A stretch of 64,000 nucleotides of DNA from contig NZ_JACHBG010000002.1 in the NCBI RefSeq assembly GCF_014207095.1, positions 248,001 through 312,000 on the forward strand. The letters run 5' to 3'. The notes under the pieces were generated by a model. That model saw only the letters and a list, made by a program, of their open reading frames with translations. It had not been told where the DNA came from and ran no database searches. The DNA comes from Martinezella lusitana. Its GTDB lineage: Bacteria > Pseudomonadota > Alphaproteobacteria > Rhizobiales > Rhizobiaceae. Of this stretch, positions 1 through 8,213 are shown in pieces (position 1 is the first letter of the stretch; the number at the start of each line of letters is the position of its first letter). The translations under genes and the position numbers were made by a program.

Positions 1-463
1 TGCAGGTGTAGTTCTGGTGATCGCGCACGGGTTCGAAACGATCGTATGGGATATAGAGCATGGAGAGCTTCGCCGTGCCGTCCTGCGGTGCAAGCTCGAG
101 CCGACGGATCGGCAGGCTGTTGGTGAAGGGCGAGCCATAGAGGTCGATGTCAATACAGCCGTCGAACTGCGGCAAGGCTTTGCCGTCTTCGGTGCGCCAG
201 TGACCCTGGCCGTCAGAGATCAAGGCAAGGCGGCGGCCATCGGTGGTTTCAACGGAGAAGGAGAGGACCGCCCAGCCGGCGGTGCAATCGATGCGGTAGG
301 AGACGCCATAGGGCGTGCCGCCACGGCCGCCAATAATAATGCCGGCGGCACGGATGGCCGCGCCGCCGGCATTGTCGATAGGGGCAATCGTCAGGTGCTC
401 CAGCCCGTCTCCTTCCATCGGACGCCAGCGAACTGTCGTCGGAAGGAGCGGGAGGAAGGCCAT
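1..463 (-). CDS. Putative glycolipid-binding domain protein (DUF1089-like), partial
   Basis: The reading frame starts with ATG at 463 and stays open to the window edge, so the C-terminus is missing; 154 codons are visible. The translation carries an early W-x-x-M-E-G-D-G-x-E-H-L stretch and a strongly patterned segment D-G-C-I-D-I-D-L followed by T-N-S-L-P-I-R-R-L, which matches the Glycolipid_bind (DUF1089) family as I remember it. That family has no established enzymatic role. The start lies 2 nt after the gap stop codon, so it probably shares the tkt-gap transcript. The family call is by recall of the conserved pattern. Confidence 0.72.
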   Translation of the reverse strand, partial: MAFLPLLPTTVRWRPMEGDGLEHLTIAPIDNAGGAAIRAAGIIIGGRGGTPYGVSYRIDCTAGWAVLSFSVETTDGRRLALISDGQGHWRTEDGKALPQFDGCIDIDLYGSPFTNSLPIRRLELAPQDGTAKLSMLYIPYDRFEPVRDHQNYTC

Positions 464-465
464 GA

Positions 466-1476
466 TCAGATCAGCTTTGCGAAGGCAACAGCCGTGTCGG
501 ACATACGGCTGGAGAAGCCCCACTCGTTGTCGTACCAGGAAAGGACGCGCACGAAGTTGCCTTCCATGACCTTGGTCTGGTCGGTCGCGAAGATCGACGA
601 GTGGCTGTCATGGTTGAAGTCGCGGGAAACCAGCGGCTCGTCGGTGTAGCCGAGGATGCCCTTCAGCTTGCCGTTCGATGCAGCCTTGATGGCTTCGTTG
701 ATTTCGCCAACCGTCGTTGCCTTCTTGGATACGAACTTGAAGTCGACAACCGAGACGTTCGGCGTGGGAACGCGGATCGACGTGCCGTCGAGCTTGCCCT
801 TCAGGTGCGGTAGCACGAGACCAACGGCCTTTGCGGCGCCCGTCGAGGTTGGGATCATGGACAGGGCTGCGGCGCGGGCGCGGTACAGATCCTTGTGCAT
901 GGTGTCAAGCGTCGGCTGGTCACCGGTGTAGGAGTGGATGGTTGTCATGAAGCCGTGGTCGATGCCGACGGCGTCATCGAGAACCTTCACGACCGGCACC
1001 AGGCAGTTCGTGGTGCAGGAAGCGTTGGAGATGACCAGGTGCTCCTTGGTGAGCTGGTCGTGGTTGACGCCGAAAACGACCGTCAGGTCGGCGCCGTCGG
1101 CAGGAGCCGAAACGATGACGCGCTTGGCGCCGGCCGTCAGGTGAGCTGCGGCCTTGTCGCGGGCGGTGAAGATGCCCGTGCATTCCATCGCGATGTCGAC
1201 GCCGAGATCGCGGTGCGGCAGGGTTGCTGGGTCCTTGATCGCGGTGACCTTGATCGGCTTGCCGCCGCCAACGATGATCGTGTCGCCTTCGACCTTCACT
1301 TCGGCAGGGAACTTGCCGTGGATGGAGTCGTAACGCAGCAGATGTGCGTTGGTTTCGACCGGGCCGAGGTCGTTGATGGCAACGACTTCGATGTCGGTGC
1401 GACCGGACTCGACGATTGCACGCAGGACGTTACGGCCGATGCGGCCAAAACCGTTGATGGCTACTTTTACAGTCAT
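466..1476 (-). CDS. gap: Glyceraldehyde-3-phosphate dehydrogenase (type I)
   Basis: This enzyme oxidises glyceraldehyde 3-phosphate to 1,3-bisphosphoglycerate with NAD+ in the cytosol (glycolysis and gluconeogenesis). The 336-residue length is normal. The N-terminal Rossmann motif N-G-F-G-R-I-G-R lies at residues 8-15, and the catalytic motif S-C-T-T-N-C at 153-158 gives Cys154 as the nucleophile. The C-terminal W-Y-D-N-E-W-G-F motif is present. It lies downstream of tkt on the same strand, as is usual in Rhizobiales, so Calvin/pentose-type sugar-phosphate interconversion and lower glycolysis are probably co-transcribed. Confidence 0.98.
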   Translation of the reverse strand: MTVKVAINGFGRIGRNVLRAIVESGRTDIEVVAINDLGPVETNAHLLRYDSIHGKFPAEVKVEGDTIIVGGGKPIKVTAIKDPATLPHRDLGVDIAMECTGIFTARDKAAAHLTAGAKRVIVSAPADGADLTVVFGVNHDQLTKEHLVISNASCTTNCLVPVVKVLDDAVGIDHGFMTTIHSYTGDQPTLDTMHKDLYRARAAALSMIPTSTGAAKAVGLVLPHLKGKLDGTSIRVPTPNVSVVDFKFVSKKATTVGEINEAIKAASNGKLKGILGYTDEPLVSRDFNHDSHSSIFATDQTKVMEGNFVRVLSWYDNEWGFSSRMSDTAVAFAKLI

Positions 1477-1522
1477 TGAAATTCACTCCCGTTCACTCAG
1501 GGTGTCTGTCTATTGGATTTGA

Positions 1523-1543
1523 GAGCGCTTGTCAGCGCCCTCA
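1523..1543 (-). terminator. Small hairpin at the tkt stop codon, tkt-gap junction
   Basis: The bases around the tkt stop form a short stem on the minus strand (GGCGCT, 4-nt loop, AGCGCT, flanked by GAG/CTC). There is no U-tract. It may set relative tkt and gap levels or protect transcript ends rather than stop transcription. Confidence 0.3.
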
Positions 1544-3523
1544 GGAGAGCTTTGCTTCAGCTGCGGCGACAACAGCTTCGGTGGTGATGCCGAAGTGCTT
1601 GTAGACGTCCTTATAAGGAGCCGAAGCGCCGAAGCCCTTCATGCCGATAAAGGCGCCTTCCGGTCCGATGAAGGCATCCCATCCTTCGCGAACGCCGGCT
1701 TCGACGGCAACCTTGACCGGCGAATTGCCGATGACGTCCCTGCGGTAGGCTTCCGGCTGCTCGAAGAAGAGTTCGGTGCAGGGAACGGAAACGACGCGCG
1801 TGGAGACGCCCTTGCCTTCGAGAGCCGTGCGAGCCGCGACGGCAAGCTCGACTTCGGAGCCTGAAGCGAAAATCGTCACCTTGGCATCGGCATTGCCGGC
1901 CAGCGTGTAGGCGCCCTGTTCGCAGAGGTTCTTCTCGCTGTATTCCGTACGAGCAGCCAGCAGGTTCTGACGGGTCAGGGCAAGGCCGGACGGACGGTTG
2001 GTCGTCTTGATGGCGATCTGCCAGCATTCGGCCGTTTCCGTGGCGTCTGCCGGGCGGAACAGCTGGAAGTTCGGGATGGCGCGCAGGCTGGCGACCTGCT
2101 CGACCGGCTGGTGGGTCGGGCCGTCTTCGCCGACGCCGATGGAATCATGCGTCAGGACGTGGATGGCGCGGATGCCCATCAGGGCGGCGAGACGGAGCGG
2201 CGGACGGCAATAATCCGAGAAAATCAGGAAGCCGCCGCTATAGGGGATGAGACCGCCATGCAGTGAAATGCCGTTCATGGCGGCAGCCATGCCGTGTTCG
2301 CGGATACCCCAGTGCATGTAACGGCCGGAGAAATCGGTCGGGGTGATCGACTTCATCTGGCTGGTCTTGGTGTTGTTCGACGGCGTCAGGTCGGCGGAGC
2401 CGCCGATCGTTTCCGGAATGAAGCCGTTGATGACTTCGAGCGCATCTTCCGATGCCTTTCGGGTTGCGACCGTCGGCTTGGTTTCAGCGAGCTTCTTCTT
2501 GTAGTCGCTGATGGCGGCGTCGAAGCCGGCGGGCAGCTTGTGGTCGAAGCGACGCGTGAACTCGGCCTTCTTGGCGGCGTCGGCTGCGGCAAGGCGGCCT
2601 TCCCACGCTTCGCGGGTGCCGATGGAGCGTTCGCCGGCGGCGCGCCATTCACCGAGAATGTCGGTCGGGATGACGAAGGGCTCGTAGGGCCAGTTCAGTG
2701 CGACGCGGGTCGCGGCGATTTCCTCGGCGCCGAGCGGCGATCCGTGAACCTTGTGCGTGCCCTGCTTGTTCGGAGCGCCGAAGCCGATGATCGTCTTGCA
2801 GGCGATGAGCGTCGGACGGTCGGACTTGTGAGCGGCTTCGATGGCGGCGCTGATGGCGGCCTGGTCGTGACCGTCGACTTCAATGGTGTTCCAGTGAACA
2901 GCCTTGAAGCGCATGATCTGGTCGGTCGAATCCGAGAGCGAGACGGCGCCGTCGATGGTGATGGAGTTGTTGTCCCAGAACAGGATCAGCTTGTTGAGCT
3001 TGAGGTGGCCGGCAAGCGCGATGGCTTCATGGCTGATGCCTTCCATTAGGCAGCCGTCGCCGCACATGGCGTAGGTATAGTGATCCTGAAGCTCTGAACC
3101 GAATTCCTCACGCAGCTTGCGTTCGGCGATCGCCATGCCGACGGCATTGGCAATGCCCTGGCCGAGCGGGCCGGTGGTGGTTTCGATGCCGGTGGCGTGG
3201 CCATATTCCGGATGGCCTGCGGTCTTGGAGCCGAGCTGGCGGAAGCGCGTCAGCTCTTCGACCGTCATGTCCGGATAGCCGGTGAGGTAGAGAACCGAGT
3301 AAAGCAGCATCGAGCCGTGGCCAGCCGACAGGACGAAACGGTCGCGGTCCGGCCAATGGGGGTTCTTCGGATCGAAGCGCAGATATTTGCTAAAGAGAAC
3401 GGTGGCAACATCGGCCATCCCCATTGGCAAACCGGGGTGACCGGAATTGGCCTTCTCGACAGCATCCATGGCAAGGAAACGGATTGCATTTGCCATCCGG
3501 TCGTGTTGTTCGCGAGAGTTCAT
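1541..3523 (-). CDS. tkt: Transketolase
   Basis: Transketolase moves two-carbon ketol units between sugar phosphates in the pentose-phosphate pathway using thiamine diphosphate and a divalent metal. The 660-residue product has the N-terminal S-G-H-P-G-L-P-M-G motif (His29 region), the ThDP motif G-D-G-C-L-M-E-G followed about 30 residues later by W-D-N-N, and the R-E-H-G-M motif with the catalytic Glu in the pyrimidine domain. The frame is open to 3685, but the extra 54 residues look noncoding; the ATG at 3523 begins [14 protein letters not shown], where family similarity starts. gap follows 64 nt downstream. Confidence 0.97.
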   Translation of the reverse strand: MNSREQHDRMANAIRFLAMDAVEKANSGHPGLPMGMADVATVLFSKYLRFDPKNPHWPDRDRFVLSAGHGSMLLYSVLYLTGYPDMTVEELTRFRQLGSKTAGHPEYGHATGIETTTGPLGQGIANAVGMAIAERKLREEFGSELQDHYTYAMCGDGCLMEGISHEAIALAGHLKLNKLILFWDNNSITIDGAVSLSDSTDQIMRFKAVHWNTIEVDGHDQAAISAAIEAAHKSDRPTLIACKTIIGFGAPNKQGTHKVHGSPLGAEEIAATRVALNWPYEPFVIPTDILGEWRAAGERSIGTREAWEGRLAAADAAKKAEFTRRFDHKLPAGFDAAISDYKKKLAETKPTVATRKASEDALEVINGFIPETIGGSADLTPSNNTKTSQMKSITPTDFSGRYMHWGIREHGMAAAMNGISLHGGLIPYSGGFLIFSDYCRPPLRLAALMGIRAIHVLTHDSIGVGEDGPTHQPVEQVASLRAIPNFQLFRPADATETAECWQIAIKTTNRPSGLALTRQNLLAARTEYSEKNLCEQGAYTLAGNADAKVTIFASGSEVELAVAARTALEGKGVSTRVVSVPCTELFFEQPEAYRRDVIGNSPVKVAVEAGVREGWDAFIGPEGAFIGMKGFGASAPYKDVYKHFGITTEAVVAAAEAKLS

Positions 3524-3721
3524 GGGTTTTTCCGCAGTGTTCCGGGTTCTCGGGGGATGGCCACACGCTTGGGAGGGAGGGCCATCGGTTGAAAGGCGGA
3601 CTAAGGGGAGACGCTCTTCCGAACGCCATTTCCAACGTCGCCTCAGGCGGCTGAGACATAGCAGTTGGGACGAGCAAGTCAACAAATCGAGGGGGTATTC
3701 AGGGCAGGGTGCGGCAATTTT

Positions 3722-3750
3722 TTGACATTTGCCCGTTCACTTTTACAAAA
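3722..3750 (+). promoter_or_regulatory. Candidate sigma70-type promoter for the DUF4164-zapA unit
   Basis: A perfect TTGACA lies at 3722-3727. About 15-17 nt downstream is TTACAA/ACAAAA, a weak -10. Initiation would fall near 3757, just at the first arm of the 3759-3827 inverted repeat. This is inferred from spacing only. Confidence 0.4.
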
Positions 3751-3758
3751 GACGACAA

Positions 3759-3827
3759 TCATGCGACAAGGCCTATGCGGTCGGCAAAGGCGGCATTCAT
3801 CCACAGAATAGGGTGCCTGTCGCATGA
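3759..3827 (+). repeat. Widely spaced perfect inverted repeat in the tkt/DUF4164 intergenic region
   Basis: TCATGCGACA (3759-3768) is the exact reverse complement of TGTCGCATGA (3818-3827). The pairing extends inwards through AGGC/GCC with one bulge. The arms enclose about 49 nt. It could be a leader-RNA hairpin, a small RNA, or a pair of operator half-sites between the two divergent units. Confidence 0.55.
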
Positions 3828-3927
3828 CGGCCTTTATTGACGTGCAGTCGCCGAGTTGAATATTGTTGCGAAATCAGACAAGTGGCCGGATGTTTTGATT
3901 CGGGCCTTGCGCGGAGTATCGAAGGCC

Positions 3928-4203
3928 ATGACACCTTCAGGCAAAACGGTGGACGCAGCGCTCGCCCAGTTGCGCCAGGCGCTTTCCACTTTGGAAAACG
4001 CGGTTGACGGGCGGTTCGAGCGCGAGCGTGCGCACAGCGACATAGAAGGCGAGGTTCGCCGGGTTCATGCCGATCGCTCGCGCTTGGCTCAGGAGCTCGA
4101 TCAGGCCGAGTTTCGTGCGAACCGGCTCGAGGAAGTCAATCGTGAGGTGTCGCGCCGGCTTGTTACGGCGATGGAAACCATAAGAGCCGTGCTGGACCGC
4201 TGA
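3928..4203 (+). CDS. DUF4164 family small coiled-coil protein
   Basis: The 91-residue product is almost wholly helical and charged, with heptad-like runs through residues 10-85 that suggest a coiled coil. It resembles the DUF4164 proteins found directly upstream of zapA in Rhizobiales; their role is unknown, though the position suggests cell division. I chose the ATG at 3928. An in-frame TTG at 3856 would add 24 residues, but that extension lacks the charged helical character. zapA follows 47 nt downstream in the same direction. Confidence 0.8.
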   Translation: MTPSGKTVDAALAQLRQALSTLENAVDGRFERERAHSDIEGEVRRVHADRSRLAQELDQAEFRANRLEEVNREVSRRLVTAMETIRAVLDR

Positions 4204-4250
4204 TCCCTCGGGAGGCAGCCGTCGCGGCACGGCAATGATCGGAAAGTCGA

Positions 4251-4628
4251 ATGGCACAAGTAACGGTAACGATCGACGGCAAAGCCTACCGGATGGCCTG
4301 CGAAGAGGGCCAGGAAGATCATCTGACCGATCTCGCCACTCGTTTCGACCGATATGTGCTGCACTTGAAGAGCCAGTTCGGGGAGATTGGCGACCTGCGC
4401 CTCACCGTCATGGCCGGCATCATGATCACCGACGAGGTGTCGGAATTGACGCGTCGCGTTTCTGCGCTGGAGACCGAGCTGGAGGGCTTGCGCAGCAATC
4501 GCGATACGACCATGGCCGCCAATGCGCGCGCCGAGGAGACGCTCGCAAGCGTCATCGATGAGGTGACGATGCGCATTCAGGGCATCACCGAGAAGCTGAT
4601 CGCCCGGCCAAACGCCGAACAGGCCTGA
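4251..4628 (+). CDS. zapA: Cell division protein ZapA
   Basis: ZapA binds FtsZ and promotes bundling of protofilaments at the division septum. The 125-residue product has the family layout: an N-terminal beta/alpha domain (V-T-V-T-I-D-G-K-A-Y-R, then a short helix near residues 20-40) and a long C-terminal coiled coil (residues 55-110). Its place between a DUF4164 gene and a 6S RNA candidate is the standard rhizobial arrangement. A hairpin (CGCACC/GGTGCG, 4648-4669) follows the stop codon. Confidence 0.92.
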   Translation: MAQVTVTIDGKAYRMACEEGQEDHLTDLATRFDRYVLHLKSQFGEIGDLRLTVMAGIMITDEVSELTRRVSALETELEGLRSNRDTTMAANARAEETLASVIDEVTMRIQGITEKLIARPNAEQA

Positions 4629-4682
4629 GTTTATTTCTGCGGATGCGCACCGGGGCCCTCTGGTGCGATAACGCGATCCGCT

Positions 4683-4688
4683 CTATAT
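4683..4688 (+). promoter_or_regulatory. -10 element of the 6S RNA gene
   Basis: CTATAT at 4683-4688 sits 8 nt before the first base of the predicted closing stem of the 6S RNA, the spacing expected for a -10 hexamer. A convincing -35 is not visible. Confidence 0.45.
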
Positions 4689-4695
4689 AGGTCGT

Positions 4696-4855
4696 GCGGT
4701 CTGCGCTTCCCGACAGGAACCACAATCCCTGGGGCCATACTCGATCCAAAGGGAGCTGTCCCTGACCAGGCCCGTGGGCCTGGACATATGGCGCCCACCT
4801 ACGTTTGTAGGCACCCAGGATCGTAAACATCCATCGGTCGTCGTGGATCGCTCTT
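4696..4855 (+). ncRNA. ssrS: 6S RNA candidate
   Basis: 6S RNA sequesters the housekeeping RNA polymerase holoenzyme in stationary phase. Three things support the call. The locus directly follows zapA, the usual place of ssrS. A -10 box lies just upstream. The RNA can fold end to end: 4696-4705 pairs with 4842-4851 (10 pairs including G-U) as a closing stem, CCGA pairs with TCGG further in, and 4725-4735 pairs with 4811-4821, enclosing internal hairpins such as CCTAC/GTAGG near 4797-4811. The length of about 156 nt fits rhizobial 6S RNA. The exact ends are estimates. The usual partner fthC is here about 12 kb away. Confidence 0.75.
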
Positions 4856-4927
4856 CAACTTTTCCCCGATAAGGCAAGGAAGGCGCCGCGCAGTTCTTCT
4901 GCCACGCTGACGCCACTCCTCCTCCCC

Positions 4928-6727
4928 TTAACTTTTCGAGCCCAGATAGACGCCCCGTTCCAGTTCGGCCCGGTTGGTCGCGCTGCGCAGCCGCAGCAGG
5001 TCCTTGCGGGCGATCAGGCCGACAAGCCGACCGGTCTGCGCCTCGACGACGGGGACGCGACCCGTATCGGCGTGGATCATGATGTCGGCAACGCGGCCGA
5101 CCGTGTCCTCGAGATGGGCAACGGGAATGGCCGTGTCGGAGATCACGTCGTAAAGCGTTTGATCCATCAGATCCGGTTCACTCTGCCACCGCAGGGCGTC
5201 GGCGCGCGAGATCATGCCGACCAGGCGATCATTGCTTTCGACAACAGGATAGAAGCGATGCGCATCCAGCCGCTCCGTCATATGCGTCAGAGCTTCGGAT
5301 AGACGCATGGAGGCGGGCAGGGTATCCACCTTGGCGATCATGATATCGGCGGCGCGAGTGAGTTCGAACGGATCGATGCCGTATTCGCGGGTGATGTGCT
5401 GACCGCGCCGGGCGATCTTCTCGGTAAGGATGGAGCGGCGCAGCAGCAGCACGGTTACGGCATAGGCCGCTACCGTGGCGGCAAGCAGAGGCACCAGCGC
5501 GCCCATGTCTCCGGTCAGTTCCGTGGCAAAGAAGGTGCCGGTCAGCGGAGCGCGCATGGTGCCGCCCATCATTGCCGCCATGCCGAGCAGCGCCCAGAAG
5601 CCGGGATCGCCGGGTAGTGCGAGCCCGACGAGCCAGCCGAGCGCGCCGCCGAGAATGAGGAGCGGTGCGAGTACGCCGCCCGACGTGCCGGAGGAAAGGG
5701 CGACCAGCCAGATTCCCGCCTTGACCAGCAGGATCGCCAGCACAGCGGCCGTGGCGATGTGGTTGTTCAGGAGGTCGGCGATGATATCGTAGCCGACACC
5801 GAGTGCGCGAGGCTCGATCAATCCACCAAGGCCGACGACGAGGCCGCCGAGGGCCGGCCACCACATCCAATGGATCGGCAGCTTTTCGAAGGCGTCTTCG
5901 ATCTTGTAGAGCAGGGTGGTCAGCAGGCCGGATTGCAGGCCCGACACGATGCCGAGGCCGGCGGCGAGCAGAATTCCCCACCAGGACAGCGTCATATCGA
6001 AATGCGCAGGAAACAGCGCGCCACTGCCGATCAGGAGTGGGCGCCAGACGACCGAGACGCAGGCTGCGACGGCAACGGGGATGAAGCTGCGCGGCTTCCA
6101 TTCGAACAATAGCAGTTCGACGGCGAGCATGACCGCTGCGATCGGCGTGCCGAATACGGCAGTCATGCCGGCTGCGGCGCCGGCGACGAGCAGGGTCTTG
6201 CGCTCGGCGGCGCTCAGATGAAAGAGTTGGGCAAAGAGCGAACCGATTGCGCCGCCCGTCATGATGATCGGGCCTTCGGCACCGAAAGGACCGCCCGAGC
6301 CGATCGAGATCGCCGATGACAGCGGCTTCAGCACCGCCACTTTCGGCGACATGCGGCTGCCGCCGATCAGGATGGCCTCGATGGCCTCCGGAATGCCGTG
6401 CCCGCGGATTTTCTCCGATCCGTAGCGCGCCATGAAGCCGATGACGAGGCCGCCAATGATGGGTGCCGCCACCATCCAGGGCGAGCGTGCCACGGCGGTG
6501 AAGGACAGTGGCTCCGTGCTGATCTTGAATAGCCAGACGGCATTGCTGACGAGTGCGATCAACTTGATCAGCGCCCATGCCGCGAAAGCGCCGCCGGTGC
6601 CGACCACCAGCGCCATGGAGATCAACAGCAGCACGCGCTTGTCGGTGGTGAAATCGCCATTGTCTTTCCGGGACGCTCCGCCGGAGAAATCATGCCTGTT
6701 ACTTTGTAGGGTGGGGGTGTCCTGCAT
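4928..6727 (-). CDS. CLC-type chloride channel/antiporter with C-terminal CBS pair
   Basis: This is a polytopic inner-membrane protein of 599 residues. Residues 30-460 hold the CLC fold: G-H-G-I-P at about 109-113, and G-S-G-G-P-F-G-A-E-G-P at 143-153, where Glu151 corresponds to the gating glutamate of proton-coupled CLCs. A later R-A-P-L-T-G segment precedes the last helices. Residues 465-590 hold two CBS domains, which in this family bind nucleotides and regulate transport. CLC antiporters in bacteria help acid resistance, which fits with lpiA nearby, but the substrate is inferred. The start was placed at ATG 6727, because upstream codons fall in a RIME-type repeat. It is divergent from the MarR gene. 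Confidence 0.93.
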   Translation of the reverse strand: MQDTPTLQSNRHDFSGGASRKDNGDFTTDKRVLLLISMALVVGTGGAFAAWALIKLIALVSNAVWLFKISTEPLSFTAVARSPWMVAAPIIGGLVIGFMARYGSEKIRGHGIPEAIEAILIGGSRMSPKVAVLKPLSSAISIGSGGPFGAEGPIIMTGGAIGSLFAQLFHLSAAERKTLLVAGAAAGMTAVFGTPIAAVMLAVELLLFEWKPRSFIPVAVAACVSVVWRPLLIGSGALFPAHFDMTLSWWGILLAAGLGIVSGLQSGLLTTLLYKIEDAFEKLPIHWMWWPALGGLVVGLGGLIEPRALGVGYDIIADLLNNHIATAAVLAILLVKAGIWLVALSSGTSGGVLAPLLILGGALGWLVGLALPGDPGFWALLGMAAMMGGTMRAPLTGTFFATELTGDMGALVPLLAATVAAYAVTVLLLRRSILTEKIARRGQHITREYGIDPFELTRAADIMIAKVDTLPASMRLSEALTHMTERLDAHRFYPVVESNDRLVGMISRADALRWQSEPDLMDQTLYDVISDTAIPVAHLEDTVGRVADIMIHADTGRVPVVEAQTGRLVGLIARKDLLRLRSATNRAELERGVYLGSKS

Positions 6728-6745
6728 TGCCGACCTTCTGTGCCA

Positions 6746-6847
6746 GAGCGTTTCCGCCTTTCTTCGAGCCGCGAAAATGCTCCATCTCCTTGTTTTTACG
6801 CATTCCGGACGGAAAACCGCTTCGCACTTTTCCCGGAATTGCTCTAA
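6746..6847. repeat. Composite palindromic intergenic element (RIME1-like)
   Basis: Two palindromic units lie side by side. The first (6746-6782) is bounded by GAGCGTTT and AAAATGCTC. The second (about 6799-6842) pairs GCATTCCGG with CCGGAATTGC and GGAAAA with TTTTCC. The size of about 100 bp and the two-palindrome design match the Rhizobium intergenic mosaic element RIME1. The same design is at 15771-15866 and, decayed, at 58392-58489. Confidence 0.75.
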
Positions 6848-6892
6848 GCGTGCGCGCCTGTCAGTCGATTGCATTTTGGCGCGAGATGGCAA

Positions 6893-6913
6893 TTATATCG
6901 TAATGCGATATAA
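6893..6913. promoter_or_regulatory. MarR-type operator upstream of the MarR gene
   Basis: A perfect 8-bp inverted repeat, TTATATCG (6893-6900) and CGATATAA (6906-6913), is separated by 5 nt. A symmetric AT-rich 21-bp site like this, about 40 nt upstream of a marR start, is what a MarR dimer binds. It lies between the divergent CLC and MarR genes and could control both. Confidence 0.75.
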
Positions 6914-6953
6914 ATCAACAAAGATTGCCGGCTGCGGCAAAGAGGACGATGTG

Positions 6954-7394
6954 ATGGTGCGGAATTCGGATGAAACCTTGTCGCAGGCGGATTACGAGGC
7001 GTTGGCCACGCTACGCTACACCCTGCGCAAATTCACGGATTTCAGCACGTCAGCAGCGCAAGAGGCGGGGTTGCCGCCGCAGCAGCACCAAGCGCTTCTG
7101 GCCATCAAGGGCAACCGTGCCAGCGAGCCGATGACGATCGGCGCATTGGCGGAGAAGCTGTTGATTGCTCCCCACACTGCTACGGAGTTGGTCGGGCGAT
7201 TGATCGATGGCGAATATGTTACACGCCAGCCCGACCCTGCGGATAAGCGCCGCCAGACCCTGCACTTGACGGAAAAGTCCGACAAGGTTCTGCAGCAGCT
7301 CAGCTCGATCCATCTGGTCGAAATTCGCGACATGGCGCCGAAGCTGATCGAAATTCTCACGCAGCTTCAGGCGGGTGTTCGGGCTGAAAGCTGA
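6954..7394 (+). CDS. MarR family transcriptional regulator
   Basis: The 146-residue product has the MarR winged helix: T-I-G-A-L-A-E-K-L (recognition region about residues 60-85) and the wing signature D-P-A-D-K-R-R-Q-T-L-H-L-T at about 100-112. These regulators usually repress their own and adjacent genes and respond to phenolic or oxidant ligands. I chose ATG 6954; an in-frame ATG at 6903 lies inside the palindromic operator and is unlikely. It is divergent from the CLC channel gene, which is the likely target. Confidence 0.9.
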   Translation: MVRNSDETLSQADYEALATLRYTLRKFTDFSTSAAQEAGLPPQQHQALLAIKGNRASEPMTIGALAEKLLIAPHTATELVGRLIDGEYVTRQPDPADKRRQTLHLTEKSDKVLQQLSSIHLVEIRDMAPKLIEILTQLQAGVRAES

Positions 7395-7442
7395 GGAACG
7401 CCATCGCCGTTACGGCCGGCGATGGCGCTGAGGTTACTGAGG

Positions 7443-8159
7443 TTATTGACCTAGACGAATGCCGCCGTCGCAGATCAGCGTGTGGCCGCTGGTAAATCCG
7501 TTGCCGATCAGAAAGGCGATGGCGTCGGCAACTTCCTGCGGTCTGCCGACGCGGCCGACGGGTGTTCGTGCAGCAAAGGCGGTAAGGGTCGGTTCCTTTT
7601 GATCCGCCCCCAGAAAATCCCACCAGGGCGTGTCGACGACACCGGGCGAAATGCAGTTCACCCGGATCGGCTTGAGTTCGACCGCGAGTATCGGTGCCAG
7701 CGCAGCGATGGCCGCGTTGATAGCGCCTAATCCAGCCGTCCCGGGCATGGCGGCTTGCGCGGATACTGCGGAGACGAAGGTGATGCTGCCCTGCTTCGAC
7801 AGATAGGGCAGGCAGGCCTGTGCACAGGCGAAATGCGCCAGCGTCTTCTGCTCAAAGCCTTTCCTGACATCGGCAAGATCAACCGCGGTGAACGGGCCGG
7901 CGCCGTTGCCGCCGCCCAGTGCCAGGACGAGATGGTCGAGCGGGCCGATTGCTCGGAAGGCGGCGGGAAGAGCGGCGAGGTCGGCGGCGTCCATGACTAT
8001 CGCGGCGATATCGCCATCCAGGCTCTGCGCCGCCGCCTGCAGCTTTGCCGCATCGCGGCCCGTGATCGTCACCCGATGTCCTTTCTCGAGAAGATGGGCA
8101 GCGGTCGCAAGGCCGATACCGGACGAGCCACCGATAATGACAGTATGTTGAGACGACAT
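7443..8159 (-). CDS. SDR-fold protein lacking the catalytic Tyr/Lys
   Basis: The 238-residue product has a clear short-chain dehydrogenase fold: the nucleotide motif G-G-S-S-G-I-G at about 10-16, a G-R-D segment after strand 2 typical of NADP use, and the P-G-V-V-D-T-P and C-D-G-G motifs near the C-terminus. Where the family has Y-x-x-x-K, the sequence reads L-G-A-I-N, so both catalytic residues are replaced. It may bind cofactor without classical activity or act on an unusual substrate. It is transcribed in the same direction as the next SDR gene, 54 nt away, with the XRE regulator divergent beyond. Confidence 0.85.
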   Translation of the reverse strand: MSSQHTVIIGGSSGIGLATAAHLLEKGHRVTITGRDAAKLQAAAQSLDGDIAAIVMDAADLAALPAAFRAIGPLDHLVLALGGGNGAGPFTAVDLADVRKGFEQKTLAHFACAQACLPYLSKQGSITFVSAVSAQAAMPGTAGLGAINAAIAALAPILAVELKPIRVNCISPGVVDTPWWDFLGADQKEPTLTAFAARTPVGRVGRPQEVADAIAFLIGNGFTSGHTLICDGGIRLGQ

Positions 8160-8213
8160 GAGTCTCTCCTTTCTATTGGCTAGGGAGTTTGCGAGTGGGT
8201 AGATGTTGAGGGT

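Noticed and set aside
17..649. Plus-strand frames opposite gap and the partial gene
   Set aside because: They are GC-rich antisense frames of the minus-strand genes; the minus frames carry clear family motifs.
3856..3927. Longer TTG start for the DUF4164 protein
   Set aside because: Extra residues lack the charged helical pattern; ATG 3928 fits the family length better.
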